A DNA stretch of 64,000 nt from Linum tenue (taxonomy: Eukaryota > Streptophyta > Magnoliopsida > Malpighiales > Linaceae). Under the pieces are notes generated by a model. The model did no database searches. It was not told where the DNA came from and saw nothing but the letters and a program-made list of their open reading frames with translations. How positions within the stretch are numbered: position 1 is the first letter of the stretch; the number at the start of each line of letters is the position of its first letter. Shown piece after piece: positions 24,998 to 37,258 of the stretch. A program made the translations under genes and the position numbers. Where the stretch lies: assembly GCA_946122785.1 (NCBI GenBank), contig CAMGYJ010000002.1, forward strand, positions 21,116,492-21,180,491. The letters run 5' to 3'.

Positions 24998-25907
24998 ATA
25001 ATGCGGTCGACCGAATTGACTAATTCATGTATGTGAGGTTCCGAGACGCGGTCGACCTCATACATAATATGGTCGACCGCTTTGGTGGTCTAACAGAATG
25101 AAAGGTCGACCCAAATACCTCATAGGCCGACCCTTGTGCACCTAACAGGTCGACCGCATTATAAAGAGGTCGACCGCATTCACACCGTATCCATATCGGA
25201 TATGGATTCCAACACCAGAAAGGTTCCACAATTGGACAAAGAAACGAATTGGGTCGCCCCATTCACGTCCTAAATCTCTATAAATATGAATATAAGTCCC
25301 CTTCAACGCCACCAAGTCTGAATTAGGTTTTTTTTCCGATTTAGAGCCTTTGTGAAGAAGATCGTTCGCGGTTGCTGTTGTACGTGTTGGAAGTGGTAGA
25401 CCAGGTCTAAGGTGAGGTCGACCTAATGTAGCATTCGCCGTCATCTTTTCTAATGCGTGATTTCCACCGTCTAATTTGATCTATTGTTGCGTGCAGAATA
25501 CCATTCGGTCGATCGAGACATCAACCAGGTCGACCTGACGAGACAATTCTTCGTATTTGAATTTAGGGCACAACACTTGGACTTCTGTACTTGCGAGGTA
25601 ACGAAGATCAACCCAATTGGTCGACCTAATGTGTTTCAAGGTCGACCGTTTCTGTTTGTTTTGGTTATTCAACCTGAATGTCGACTTTGTCTTTGTTTGT
25701 ATGACTATGTTGTGCTTGAAAAGGTCAACCGCGCCAGATATCTGGTCGACCTATCCTTTTTTCGGTTTAATTTTGAACTTACTTTTTGTTGTTAATTGTT
25801 ATTTTCCTGCTGGATAGGTCGACCTAGGAAGAACAGAGGTCGACCTTAATGGTTGGGGTAGTCACTATTTGTCTTCCAGGTCGACCTAATAATTTGTCAG
25901 GTCGACC
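24984..25907. repeat. GGTCGACC array 1 (left end of MULE)
   Basis: Exact or one-mismatch sites occur in pairs whose starts are 21 bp apart: 24984/25005, 25050/25071, 25104/25125, 25395/25416, 25507/25528, 25619/25640, 25723/25744, 25817/25838, 25879/25900. One pair is 20 bp apart (25148/25168). The spacer sequences within pairs differ. Confidence 0.9.
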
Positions 25908-26792
25908 ACGTTTTTGTTTTCTGGTCAATTGTAGAAATTTGTAGTTGAATTATGATTTGAATTTTTCTTTACATTGTTTAGACGATGACGCATGATGAGA
26001 GACTGCATCAAGATTTGGGTGAAATCATGAAATTGTTGAAAGCCACACAAGAGAAGCTGGTGGTGTGTCAAACACAAGTCAATGACTTTCAGAAGTCCAT
26101 GCGTGATAGAGTGGAGCAATTGTCAGTTCGACTGACAGATATGACTGGGATGATGCATGACGGGTTTGAGAGGCTAGAAGGTGCTATCAAAGATATAAGT
26201 GCAGAACGAATGGAGAATGGCGGAAGAGATGGTACAGGAAAGAAATTTGACTTTGGTAAAGAGGAGGAAGACCATGATGACTCTGAAAATTGCTACCAGA
26301 GCATAGACGATTTATTGAAAGAGCACAATTTAAAGGTATCCAAGTATATTCATATGTGATTGAAGATATTAGTATTACTATCATTAGTGCTAATTTGTTT
26401 TGTTTATATGTTTGACAGAGTGAAACAACGAATGGCAGCAAGGGTTCCTCTCCTAAGTACAAGAGACCTCGATATGAAAGTGACTCCTACACCACCCCAC
26501 AGAAGGATCATTTTGTAAGAAAAGAATTATTTAGTGCTGACAGCGATGAAGATGAATCTAAGAGTCCTTTCGAAAAGCACGAGGTAAGTTTACGTTACAT
26601 ATTCATCTATAATGTGTGTTTGTGTTCATATGTTACTTTCATTTTAACTATGATTTTAGGTCATGAAAGTGGAGGGTCTAGAAGGATTCACCAAAAATCT
26701 TCAAAATCCAGTTGAGACTTGTATTATGTTGTTACTAAAGAGAAGGCTGGGGACACGAATTGGGACAAGTAAGACGTTTTTTTAGTACGGGT

Positions 26793-26846
26793 GGTCGACC
26801 GTTTAGGTCTCCAATAAGGTCGACCGTGACTGTGAACAGGTCGACC
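26793..26846. repeat. GGTCGACC sites inside an intron of the Ulp1-like gene
   Basis: Three exact sites at 26793, 26818 and 26839; the last two are 21 bp apart. They lie between exons 3 and 4. Confidence 0.85.
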
Positions 26847-27221
26847 TGTATGTTGCAAATCACAATTGACATTTCTGTTATTTTGATTTTTGCAGTTTGA
26901 CCGTTGTTGACTTTTTTTTCTGAAAACGTGCAACGAAATTATTTGATTTCGGTCGTTAGCGAGAATAGCTGGGTTTGCTCATCAGTAAGTACTATACTAC
27001 TACGACTTTCGTATGAATTGTGCACTATTTATGTTACGATTTACGATGATTTTGTGTTTGATTGTTGGATGGTAGGTAGTGGATTTGTGTGCAAGGGCAC
27101 TAACAATGTCTGAAAAACATGATGTGAAAGAGCCAAATGTGTGGTATTTGCCAAATATGTTTTCGGTAAGAGCCGTAATGTCAAATTATTTGTCATAACC
27201 TAGTTATTTATATTGTACCAT

Positions 27222-28582
27222 TGATAGATCGTTAATTACACATATTTTCACCCCTATTCTGAAGCCGTTTGTGATGAGGAATCTCGTGTTTTAAGCCGAT
27301 TTTACGCTAGGTTGTGTGTTTGTGTCATATTTCAGGTCCCGGCGTTGGAATCGAGGCGGAGGAATGAGTCCCGGGTCGAAAGGAGCGAAGTTGGGACAAA
27401 GGAGGCTGTTGGACCAAAATACCCGGCCAAAGGAAGAAATACCCGACCGGGTATTTTCTGGCCTTGACCGGGTATTTCTCACTTCGGGCGTCCGTGAGAA
27501 GCAGAAGGGGGCCCGGGCAAATGCCTTAAATCCCCGGTCGGGGATTACGAGAACAGACCGGGGATTTTCCCCTTTAACGAAACGGTGAGTTTGGATAATA
27601 CCCGGTCGAACCCCTAAATACCCGACCGGGTATTTCGACCGGGTATCGCGATGGCAGCTGATAAAAGAGAAAGAAGGCCAATTTTCAGAGGGTTCCGAGT
27701 TTTTGAGAGAGAAAGCGATACCTAGAGAGAGAAAGCGACGAACCAGAGTTCCCAAGCGCCATAGATCGATCTTCAACACCATTGGAGCCCGGTTTGAGCT
27801 TGGAGAAGTGCGATTAAACGTCCAGGAGCAGGAATCCATCTTCACAGTATGAATTCCGCGTCTGAATCTGCTTTTGCTTCTTTCTCTATGGAGTAGTTTC
27901 CCCCATTCATCTGGGTATGGGGAACCCTAGATTTGTATGCTAGGTCTGATTGTATGAACCCAAGTACAGAGTTTGTGAATTGATTATATTCGATTGAGGT
28001 TTGAATGATTGAATGACTTGAATCCTGATCAAATTCCTGTTGTTTCTGCTTTGACCTAGAATGAGAATATCTGCCTAGGTTGATAGAGTACCCTTAATCG
28101 AAGGTGGCGAATTGGTGACTTTAGTCGAGGAGCCAATTCGCTATTCTGTACCGAATTCAATTCGGTAGTGGAGGTTTGGTTCGTTAGGGCCTCAATCTGT
28201 TTACTCCGGTGGGGGTTAGTCGCCCGCTAGAGACTCAGATTGAGAGGGTCTAGAGACCTTTAGTCGAGACTTCAGGCTAATTGAGAACCTTCCGCAGTAT
28301 AATTTTCATGAAAACTGAACTTGGTAAATTGCAATCCGACTTAACTGCAGTCTAGGGGGATCCATATCCGGGTGACCTCTCTTGACTTGACAACAACCGT
28401 TTACTTGCTTTGTGTTTTGTTTGTTTGAGTTGCACTAAAAGTTCACCGCTAAATAACAAGAATTCACCGAGTAGTCATCACATCTAGGACCCGGGTTGAC
28501 AATAAAACCCAAACCCGCTATACTACGCTTTAGGAAGTGGTTGCACTTGGCCATTTTCTAGAGTGACAGTAGGAGTGAGTCA
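27222..28582 (+). repeat. 5' LTR of element B
   Basis: Starts TGATAGATCG and ends GAGTGAGTCA, directly before the primer site. It holds palindromes of the form AATACCCG-AC-CGGGTATT. Confidence 0.95.
27425..27650. repeat. Palindrome block of LTR B
   Basis: Interrupted palindromes lie at 27437-27456 and 27616-27635 (AATACCCG/CGGGTATT around AC) and 27529-27546 (AATCCCCG/CGGGGATT around GT). Extra half-sites lie between. The same block is in the 3' LTR at 38307-38532, and the same motif recurs at 34502-34798. Confidence 0.85.
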
Positions 28583-28588
28583 AGTTTT

Positions 28589-28606
28589 TGGCGCCGTTGC
28601 CGGGGA
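28589..28606 (+). promoter_or_regulatory. Primer binding site of element B (tRNA-Asp)
   Basis: TGGCGCCGTTGCCGGGGA is complementary to the 3' end of plant tRNA-Asp(GTC), the primer used by Athila/Tat-type elements. It lies six bases after the LTR. Confidence 0.9.
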
Positions 28607-28730
28607 CGGCTAGGTTGTTGAAGAAAAGTGATTTCTGTTACTTTAGCATATTCATTTTTGCATTGAGTGTTTGTTCCTTCCCACTTGTGCCTTCACGGGT
28701 TTGCATTGCTTGATTGTGTGCAGATAGTGC

Positions 28731-31700
28731 ATGACCCGTAGCCAGTCGGGAGGTTTACTGCCATTGAATCCTGAGATTGAGCGCACCTGCAAACAACTTC
28801 GGAGACAACAGCGAGCTAGACTGGCTACGGTGGAGCGCCGAGACGGCCAATTGAGCAGCGACTCCGAGGACGAGTACGAGATGGAAGGCGATCAGAACCC
28901 GCCTCCTCAGAACCAGATCCTGGGGAATGACCCAAATCCCCAGGGAGCTGGAAACCATCATCATCCACCACTGGGTCCCACCTTGGAGTACTACTATACT
29001 CCACGGATTGCTGACATCCGCCGGTCATCCTCTATCCACCCATTCTTGCAAACAACTTCGAGATCAAGCCATGCTGGATTCAACTCATCACATCCTCTAT
29101 CCAGTTCCATGGCTTGAAGGATGAGGAAGCCCGGGTACATCTTTCCCGTTTTCTGCAGCTGACGAACGGGTTCAAGCTGAATGGTGTTCCGGATGACGCA
29201 ATCCGCCTTCACCTCTTCCCCCATTCTCTGGCGGGGAATGCTAAGAGGTGGTTGGAGACCCAGCCCCCATTGTCCATCACTTCTTGGGACGATCTGGCTG
29301 ACAAGTTCGTGCACCGGTATTATCCGGCATCGAAGACCACGAAGATACAGCGGGAGATCACTCACTTCCGCCAAGAGCCAGATGAGTCACTTCGGGATGC
29401 ATGGGAGCGGTACATGGGATACTTCTGGCAGTGTCCCCATCATGGCTTCAGCGATGCTTTCACAGTAGGGAACTTCTACAGCGCCCTTACTCCAGACAGC
29501 CAGAGGGTGATTGAGTCTCTATGCCCAGGAGGGGATATCCTTACTAAGACTCCACCCGAGCTGAACCAGATGATCAGTACCTTGGCTGCCCGAGACCACT
29601 CCTGGGGGCAGAACAACAGAGGCAGGAACTCCCGGGACCGGGGTGTGCATGCTATGGAGGCCAGGTCCGGGTTAGAGCAGCAGGTGGCTGATTTGGTGCA
29701 GACATTGAAGCAGCCTAACAGTCTCCTTCCGGGCCGAGGTGTAGCTACGCCTCCAGTAGCTCAGTGTCAGTGGTGTGAGAGCCCGAATCACCTGGTGGAG
29801 GATTGTCAGTCTATGAGGGAGTCTTCTTCTCCCCAAAAGCAGGTGGACTTCATAGCAAATGCTCGGCGCCTGGATCCTTACAGCAGTACCTATAACGAGG
29901 GATGGCGCCAGCATCCCAACTTTGCCTGGGGCAGCAACACCAACAAGCCACCTGGGTTTCCAGCACCAGCAGGTGGTTTTCAGCAGCGGCAGCCCTTCCA
30001 GGCTAGGCAGGGGCCACCACCACAGCAGCAGCCCTACCAGCCTAGGCAAGGGCAGCCATTCCAGCAGCCCCAACGCCAGTTTGCTCAGCCTCCCGCAGCC
30101 GCAGCTCCAGATACTCAGATGTCTGATCTGAAGAATATTTTGCAGGCTTTCATGACCACCAGTCAGGCGAACTTCACAAGGATGGATCAGAACATAGCCT
30201 CACTGGAGGCAGGCCAGAGGAACCAAGGTGCCATTCTGCAAGATCTACAGAATCAGATTGGGAGCCTAGCTCGCCAGAACACTACCAGGGCACCGGGGAC
30301 TCTGCCTGCCACCACCATCCCCAATCCACGGGACCTGTATGAGACCGCACACGCCATCACCACCAGGAGTGGCAAGACTACATCTGCTGCTCCTGCCCAG
30401 CCCAGGCGAGACGACCCACTACCTGCTTCAACACCTCCAGCTGATACTGCAGAGGTGGGGGAAGGCAGCACAACACCTGCTCCAAAGCCGCAACCTGTGG
30501 TTAAGGAGCATACACCCCAGCTGCCCTTCCCCACTCGACTTCATAAAGACAAGCTGGAGACAGAGTTTGCCAAGTTCATGGCAATATTGAAACAGGTCAA
30601 CATCAGCATGCCCAAGTATGCCAAGTTCATGAAAGACCTCCTCACCAACAAGAAGAAACTTGGGGATCTTTCGACAGTGATGCTCAGCGAGGAGTGTTCT
30701 GCTATCTTGCAGAACAAGCTGCCCGAGAAGCGCAAAGACCCAGGGAGTTTCACTATCCATCTTGTTATTGGCAGCGTGCATGTAGGAAAGTCCTTGGTGG
30801 ACCTAGGCGCTAGCATTAACGTCATGCCCTATAAATTGTTTAAGAAGCTAGACCTAGGTGAACCTAGAGCTACTAGGATGAGCATTCAGTTAGCTGATCG
30901 TTCTATCGTGCATCCTAGGGGTATCATTGAGGACTTGCTTGTTAATGTTGGTACATTCACATATCCTGTTGATTTTGTTATTTTGGATATAAATGAGGAT
31001 GTGGATGTGCCTTTGATTTTGGGTAGACCATTTCTCGCCACCGCCAAGGCGCTTATTGATGTGCATAGTGGTAAATTGATTCTGCGTGCTGGTGATGAAC
31101 ATGCTACTTTTTCTGTGTCTGACAATGGGAAACATTCTCATTTGCATGATGACATAGACTACTGTGATGTGCTTACCAATTTTGAGACCGCACTCGCCAT
31201 CACGAGTGCGGGTACTGATGATGCTTTTGAGCGTTGTATTTTGCTAGGTGAGCAGGCATTGCAGGAGCCGCAGCTGGCGGAGCAGTTAGCCGCATTGGAG
31301 AGTGGCCCCTTCTTGGAGGGCGACATGCTGTTTAAACCGATCTCATCCTCCACCCGCATCACTACTTCCTTTGAGGAACCACCAGAGCTGGAGCTTAAGC
31401 CCCTCCCTCCTCATTTGGAGTATGCATTTCTCCGGGAGGGGAATAAGCTGCCAGTTATCATCAGCTCGACCCTCACACCCGAGCAGAAGACCAGACTGGT
31501 GGCTTGCTGAAGCAGTACGAGCGAGCTTTAGCATGGAAGATCACAGATATCCGGGGGATCAGTCCCTCTTTTTGCTCGCACCGGATACTGCTGGAGGATG
31601 AGATGCGGCCAGTGAGGCAGCCGCAGAGGAGATTGACGTCGAACCTGGAGGCGGTGGTTCGGGCATAGATCGTGAAGCTGATGGACGCGGGGATCATCTT

Positions 31701-34262
31701 CGCCATTTCTGACAGCGAGTGGGTCAGTCCCACCCAGGTGGTGCCCAAAAAGGGTGGGATGACCGTGGTGCCTAACCAGAAGAACGAGCTCATCCCGATG
31801 CGCACGGTGACTGGGTACCGTGTTTGTATCGACTATAGGCGTCTCAACGACGGTACTCGGAAGGACCATTTTCCGTTGCCGTTCATTGATCAGATGCTGG
31901 AGAGATTGGCGGGGCACGAGTTCTACTGCTTCTTGGATGGGATGTCCGGGTACTTTCAGACCCCTATTGCACCGGAGGACTAGGCGAAGACCACTTTCAT
32001 CTGCCCCTTCGACACATTTGCTTACCGGAGGATTCCATTCGGGCTATGCAACGCCCCAGCCACCTTTCAGCGATGCATGCTCGCCATCTTTGACCGTCTG
32101 GTCGGCGATTTCTCGGTTATGGAGACTCCTTCTCTCACTGTCTCCATAACCTGGAACTTGTTCTTAAACGGTGTGAAGAAACGAACCTGGCACTGAGTTG
32201 GGAGAAGTGTCACTTCATGGTTCGAGAAGGCATAGTTCTTGGGCACAAGATCTCCAAGATGGGGATCGAGGTAGACAGAGCAAAGATCGAGACTATCAGC
32301 AAGCTGCCTCCTCCTACATCTGTAAAGGGGATCCGGAGTTTTCTTGGCCATGCAGGTTTCTATAGGCGGTTCATCAAGGACTTCTCGAAGATCGCCCTGC
32401 CCCTAACTAAGCTTCTGGAGAAGGATGCCCCCTTCCAGTTCACTGATGCTGGCACAGCGGCGTTCACCACCTTGAAGGAGAAGCTCACCCAGGCTCCTAT
32501 CATGGTTGTTCCTGACTGGTCCCTACCATTTGAGCTGATGTGCGACGCCAGTGACTTTGCTGTTGGAGCTGTTCTGGGGCAGAGGCGAGATCAATACTTC
32601 CGACCTATCTACTACGCCTCGAAGACTCTGAATGATGCCCAGGAGAACTACACCACCACAGAGAAGGAGCTGCTTGCAGTGGTGTTTGCCTTCGATAAGT
32701 TTCGCCCCTATCTGGTCTTGTCCCATGTGACCGTGTACACAGATCACTCCGCGATTAGATACCTGATGAGCAAGGCCGATGCCAAGCCTCGGCTCATACG
32801 ATGGATCTTACTGCTGCAGGAGTTTGATATTGAGATCCGGGACAAGAAGGGAGCAGAAAATGTTGCAGCTGATCACCTCTCCCGGTTGGACGCACCTCCT
32901 GCGGACAACCTCGTGGAGGAGATTGATGACTCCTTCCCAGATGAGAGGTTGATGATGATGTGCTTGGTGGAGAGTGTCACCCCCTGGTACTCTGATTTTG
33001 CGAATTATTTGGTGGGCCAGCAGCTGCCCAAGGGGATGGCAACTCACGCCAAGAGGAAGTTTTTCTCCGATCTGAAGTACTACTTCTGGGATGACCCGCA
33101 TCTTTTTCGGATCGGAGCCGACGGGATCATCCGTCGTTGTGTTATGGAGAGTGAGATGGAGGGCATTCTATCTCACTGTCATGAGGGACCTACTGGCGGT
33201 CATCACGGAGGAAACCGCACGGCGAGGAAGGTGCTCCAGTCGGGCTTTTACTGGCCCACGCTCTTCATGGATGCAGACGCCTTCGCACGCAGGTGCGACC
33301 GATGCCAGAGGTCAGGTAACATCTCTGCCCGTGATGAGATGCCCCAGAATGTGTTTATCACTTGTGAGATTTTTTATGTCTGGGGTATCGACTTCATGGG
33401 CCCCTTCCCTCCATCTTTTGGTAACACCTATATTCTGGTTGCTGTTGACTACGTCTCTAGGTGGGCTGAGGCGCAAGCTTTGCCCACCAATGATGCTAGA
33501 CGTGTTTGTGTTTTTTTGAAGCAGCTATTCTCCCGGTTCGGGACACCTAGAGCCATCATAAGCGATAGAGGCATCCATTTCCAGGGCCAATTTGATAAAC
33601 TACTGTCTCGCTATGGTGTGACTCACAAGGTGTCCGTGGCCTATCATCCCCAGACCAGTGGCCAGGCCGAACTGACGAACCGGGAGCTCAAGCGGATCCT
33701 GGAGAAAACGGTGGATCAGTCCCGCAAAGATTGGTCCACCAAGCTCGATGATGCTCTGTGGGCGTATCGCACTGCCTACAAGACGTCCATTGGTACTTCA
33801 CCGTACCGGCTTGTCTATGGAAAGGCATGCCATTTGCCCGTGGAGCTAGAGCACAAGGCCTTCTGGGCCCTTAAGCTGCTCAACTTGGATGTTCATGTTG
33901 CAGGTGTTGAGCGCAAAATGCAGATGTTGGAGCTGGAAGAGTGGCGTTACCACGCCTATGAGAACACCCGGCTGTACAAGGAGCGCACTAAGCGCCTTTA
34001 CGATGCTCGGTTGCGGGGTCCGAAAGAGTTCCAGGTTGGTGATCGAGTTCTTCTCTATAACTCTCGCCTGAAGCTCTTTCCCGGAAAACTCCGTTCCCGG
34101 TGGTCTGGACCATTCACGGTCACCCAGGTGTTCCCGTATGGCACTATCGAAATTGCCAACCCGCAGACTGAGCCGTTTAAAGTGAATGGCCATCGTCTCA
34201 AACTCTACCTGGGAGACGAGGTCGAACGTGCGGAGTTGGTGGTGGAACTCGCGGACCCTTAG
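28731..34262 (+). pseudogene. gag-pol of element B, inactivated
   Basis: Gag starts at 28731 (MTRSQSGGLLPL). A CCHC knuckle CQWCESPNHLVEDC follows (about 29768), then a protease DLGASIN (about 30800), reverse transcriptase (31.6-32.4 kb) and RNase H ([13 protein letters not shown]). The integrase has an HHCC finger, catalytic D (GIDFMG), D (SDRG) and E (TNRE). Compared with element C it has a one-base loss near 29022 and near 31505, TAG codons at about 31666 and 31981, a 27-nt in-frame loss near 30612 and a 25-nt loss near 32108 that removes the catalytic FMDD box. The region from 32217 to 34262 is open and well preserved. It cannot make active reverse transcriptase. Confidence 0.9.
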
Positions 34263-34440
34263 CTCCGCCATGGGCGTCCAGCTAAAAGACGGTAAAGAAG
34301 CGCTTGTGGGGAGGCAACCCCACCACGGTTTGCATTTTCTTTTCCCTTTTTTCTGAGTTTTTGGTGTCGTGTCGAGTCAGTTGCATGTCTGTCGTGAAGT
34401 TCGGTCATCTGTGATGCCTCGGTTTGGTGTTTTCGTGCAG

Positions 34441-34800
34441 GAGAGGTCGAGATTTTGGGACGAATGAGAAATTTGGCCGGAAGGGTAAAATACCCGGTCA
34501 TGAGCCAAAATACCCGACCGGGTATTTTTGGCTCGTGCCCGGGCCCCCTTCTGCCTTCCGGGGCGAAAAAGGGCAAATCCCCGACCTCAGGCCAAAAATA
34601 CCCGACCGGGTATTAATTTTGGCTTGAGACCGGGGATTTCCCTGCCATTAAACGCTGCGTTTAGGGGTTCCCCGATCTCCTGCCAAAAATACCCGGCCGG
34701 GTATTTTTGGCGAGGGACCGGGGATTTTTGCCCCTTGATACGCAGCGTTTGGCAAATCCCCGGTCGTGGACTCGAAAATACCCGACCGGGTATTTTTCCT
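34441..34800. repeat. Internal palindrome block of element B between pol and ORF2
   Basis: At least four long palindromes built on AAATACCCG/CGGGTATTT occur: 34502-34534, 34591-34623, 34682-34711 (perfect, 30 bp) and about 34774-34798. Half-sites and AAATCCCCGG motifs lie between. The motif is the same as in this element's own LTRs. Confidence 0.85.
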
Positions 34801-35427
34801 ATTTAAAGGAAACCCCCGGTCATTTCTCTCTCTACCCTCATTTTTTCCAAAATCCCTTCTCTCTCTACTCTCATTTCCTCTCCCCTCTCTCCTCTTTGGC
34901 CGCCGCCGGCCGCCACTATCCGCCGCCGTCCGTCGCCTCCGGCCGCCGTCTTCCGCCGCCGGCCACCGCCACCGTCGCCGGTCAATTTCCGGCGACTTTC
35001 CGGCCACTTTCCGGCGACCTCCTCAGCCGATTTTTTTTTGCCCTCCTCGCGTCCTTCCCCTTTTTCTCGTGTCTGCACTACAGTTCCACTTGAGTTTCCA
35101 GGTGTGTTTCTTATTACTTACTCTTTTTCTGGAGAATCGAACTGTAGACTGTAGGACCGAGAACTGTGTTTGCATGCCTGGACTAGAGTAGGGTGGGGGA
35201 TGCCTTAGGCTTGCATAGTTTATCTGTGGGGTATGTGCTGCCCTGTCGTGAATGTGATTGGTTCTGTGCTTCTTGCGTGATTCCGGTTGCGTCGCCTGTG
35301 ATTCAACCAACTGTGCGTACCATTGTTAGCCTAGGTGACCTTAAGTGTGGGGGAAGTGATGAACCCATGCTGTTGGGCCTGACCAGTTTTCTTGGCTCCA
35401 CCTATGGTGTTTTGATTTTGTAGGAAC
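34801..35427 (+). other. ORF2 leader region of element B
   Basis: A C/T-rich and CCGCCG-rich stretch (34820-35060) precedes an internal polypurine-like tract TTAAGTGTGGGGGAAG (about 35340). A 3' splice-site-like GATTTTGTAG ends at 35423, five bases before the ORF2 ATG. This suggests that ORF2 is made from spliced RNA. Confidence 0.55.
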
Positions 35428-36870
35428 ATGTCGCAGGACCATCCCTTTGTGCAGGATATGCGCCTGCACGCGGAGTATGCGGATCAGTTCCGCAAGGTGA
35501 TCCGGGGGAAACTGGAGCGTCACCACCACCTCGAGTGGGCGGTGTTCGAGCAGCTCCACTGTTTGCAGGAGCTCAGCGCCGCTATCAGTCATCGCGACTG
35601 GCGGACGTTGCTGACCATCGACGAGCCTACCTACACGGAGCTGGTGTGGGAGTTCTACACCACCTTTCACTATGACCGCACGATGGCCCGGGACGAGTAT
35701 GCAGTGACATTCCGGATGGGTGGCCACCACAGGGAGCTGACCATCGACGGGTTGGCCCACGCTCTGGGGATCGATTACCACCCCTTCGATGCCCATGAGA
35801 TCGAGGTTGCCCACCCGACCGACTGGAACCAGGATGCTTTCTACCGCAGGATAGCCAGACGCGCCCATGGCTACAACTACTTCGATGCTGGCCAGACCTC
35901 CGTCAGCACCCTCAAGCCGCAGTGGCACATCCTGAACTTGCTGATCACCCGATCCATCGTCCCCAACGCCACCGGTTCGCATAAGCTCCCGAAGCGGGTG
36001 TTGTATGCCATGTACTCGATGGGGGACCCGGAGCACATGCTCCACCTGGGATCCTTCGTGGCCCTCACTTTCTTCCGGATCCGCGGGCATCCCACTCACC
36101 TCTTCTGTGGTCCCCTGATCACACGGTTGGCGAGGCATTTCGACATCAGCTTTCAGGGGCTTCACAATGCGACCGTGATGGGCGGCTCCGCACCCCTCAG
36201 CCGGGACGTGCTCCACAACGCGCGCCTCCTGGCCACTGATGACATCCGCACCTGGGTGGATGGGCTCTCTATGCCCCCCGAGGGGGTGATTGATCTGGAC
36301 TCGAACGAGGAGGATGCGGACTACTCGGACGAGGAGGAGGTAGATGAGGATGCTGATGATGATGATGACGGCGCTATGGATGCCGATGAGCCGGAGCCCT
36401 CGCTCTCCCCCCCTGGGGATCTTCAGCCTCGACGGAGACCGGTGAGAGGTGAATCCTCCTCTGGTCCTTCTGGTCCGTCGATGGACTTCTTCACGGAGCA
36501 GTTCCAGCAGATGGGGCTCCAGTTCCAGCAGCTTGGTCTTCAGAACCAGCAACTCATGGACCATCAGGTCCAGTTCTACCAGCAGTATTCGGCCCACCAG
36601 GCCGAGTACCGGTCCAGGATGACGGGCGTTGATGCGCGCCTTGGCCGCCTGGAGACCAGCATGGGAGTGACTACTGCTCTCATCGAGCGGGAGAGAGATC
36701 GAGGCTGCCGTCTGATGGAGTATTCCGAGCATCTGCTCCAGGCTTGCCACCCTCCAGAGGAGCACCACTGGCCTACCCGGTGGGAGCATTCACCGCCACG
36801 GCAGCCACCGGATGATGGCGTCGACGACCTTATGGATCAGATTGATTTCTCCGGTCTTGGAGGGCCCTAG
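35428..36870 (+). CDS. ORF2 of element B, plant retrotransposon ORF (ATHILA / putative plant transposon protein type)
   Basis: An intact 480-residue protein of unknown function downstream of pol. Residues about 10-270 form the domain shared with element A ORF2 and with the MULE gene at 45886 (EWAVFEQL, VWEFYTTFHYD, HILNLLITRSIVP, GPLITRLARHFDI). An acidic stretch follows (about 290-320, runs of D/E), then a Gln-rich, probably coiled-coil region (about 350-440, QFQQMGLQFQQLGLQNQQ). No signal peptide or membrane span is visible. The ATG is chosen because of the splice-acceptor-like sequence just before it. Confidence 0.8.
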   Translation: MSQDHPFVQDMRLHAEYADQFRKVIRGKLERHHHLEWAVFEQLHCLQELSAAISHRDWRTLLTIDEPTYTELVWEFYTTFHYDRTMARDEYAVTFRMGGHHRELTIDGLAHALGIDYHPFDAHEIEVAHPTDWNQDAFYRRIARRAHGYNYFDAGQTSVSTLKPQWHILNLLITRSIVPNATGSHKLPKRVLYAMYSMGDPEHMLHLGSFVALTFFRIRGHPTHLFCGPLITRLARHFDISFQGLHNATVMGGSAPLSRDVLHNARLLATDDIRTWVDGLSMPPEGVIDLDSNEEDADYSDEEEVDEDADDDDDGAMDADEPEPSLSPPGDLQPRRRPVRGESSSGPSGPSMDFFTEQFQQMGLQFQQLGLQNQQLMDHQVQFYQQYSAHQAEYRSRMTGVDARLGRLETSMGVTTALIERERDRGCRLMEYSEHLLQACHPPEEHHWPTRWEHSPPRQPPDDGVDDLMDQIDFSGLGGP

Positions 36871-37210
36871 GGGCATGTTTTGAGAGTTTATCTTTGTCAG
36901 CGTGCAAACTGTATGTTTTGTGTCGGTTTTTGTTTCTTTTTCTTTTCATTTTGGATGCTGTACTATTGGGCTGACCGTTGGACCTAACGTATGTGTTTGA
37001 GCTTTTTGGTCTCTTTTAGCTCTGCCTGTGTTCCCGACTGGTCCTCTCTCCAGTCCGTCCCATGCCGACTGGTCCATTTCCAGTCTCCTGCAGTCTGTGC
37101 ACACCGGTAACATCGTTCCCCTTTCCTTCCCTCTTCTCCATTGAGGGCAATTTCGATCTTAAGTGTGGGGGGGATGTTTATCTTTTGACTGCATTAGCTC
37201 TGTTTGTGTG

Positions 37211-37258
37211 CTTGGAGCCTAGTCCACTGTCCAAATTTTTAAATTTGAGGGCTCCAAG
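37211..37258 (+). other. Stem-loop copy 3, downstream of ORF2 of element B
   Basis: The outer stem CTTGGAGCC/GGCTCCAAG and inner stem CAAATTT/AAATTTG flank the conserved TAGTCCACTGTC strand. The inner stem differs from copies 1 and 2 on both sides, keeping pairing. Confidence 0.6.

Noticed and set aside
27316..27845. Open frames within LTR B (and its copy at 38173-38727).
   Set aside because: They run through the palindrome block and leader in both LTRs; no protein features.
34502..34798. Palindromes read as transcription terminators.
   Set aside because: Hairpin-plus-T terminators are bacterial; these lie in a plant retrotransposon and recur in its LTRs.
35341..36789. Minus-strand frame of 482 codons opposite ORF2 of element B.
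   Set aside because: Antisense shadow; the plus frame has the domain and relatives in two other elements.
35428..36870. Calling ORF2 of the Athila-type elements an envelope protein because of its position.
   Set aside because: No signal peptide, membrane span or glycoprotein features; an acidic stretch and coiled coil fit an intracellular protein.
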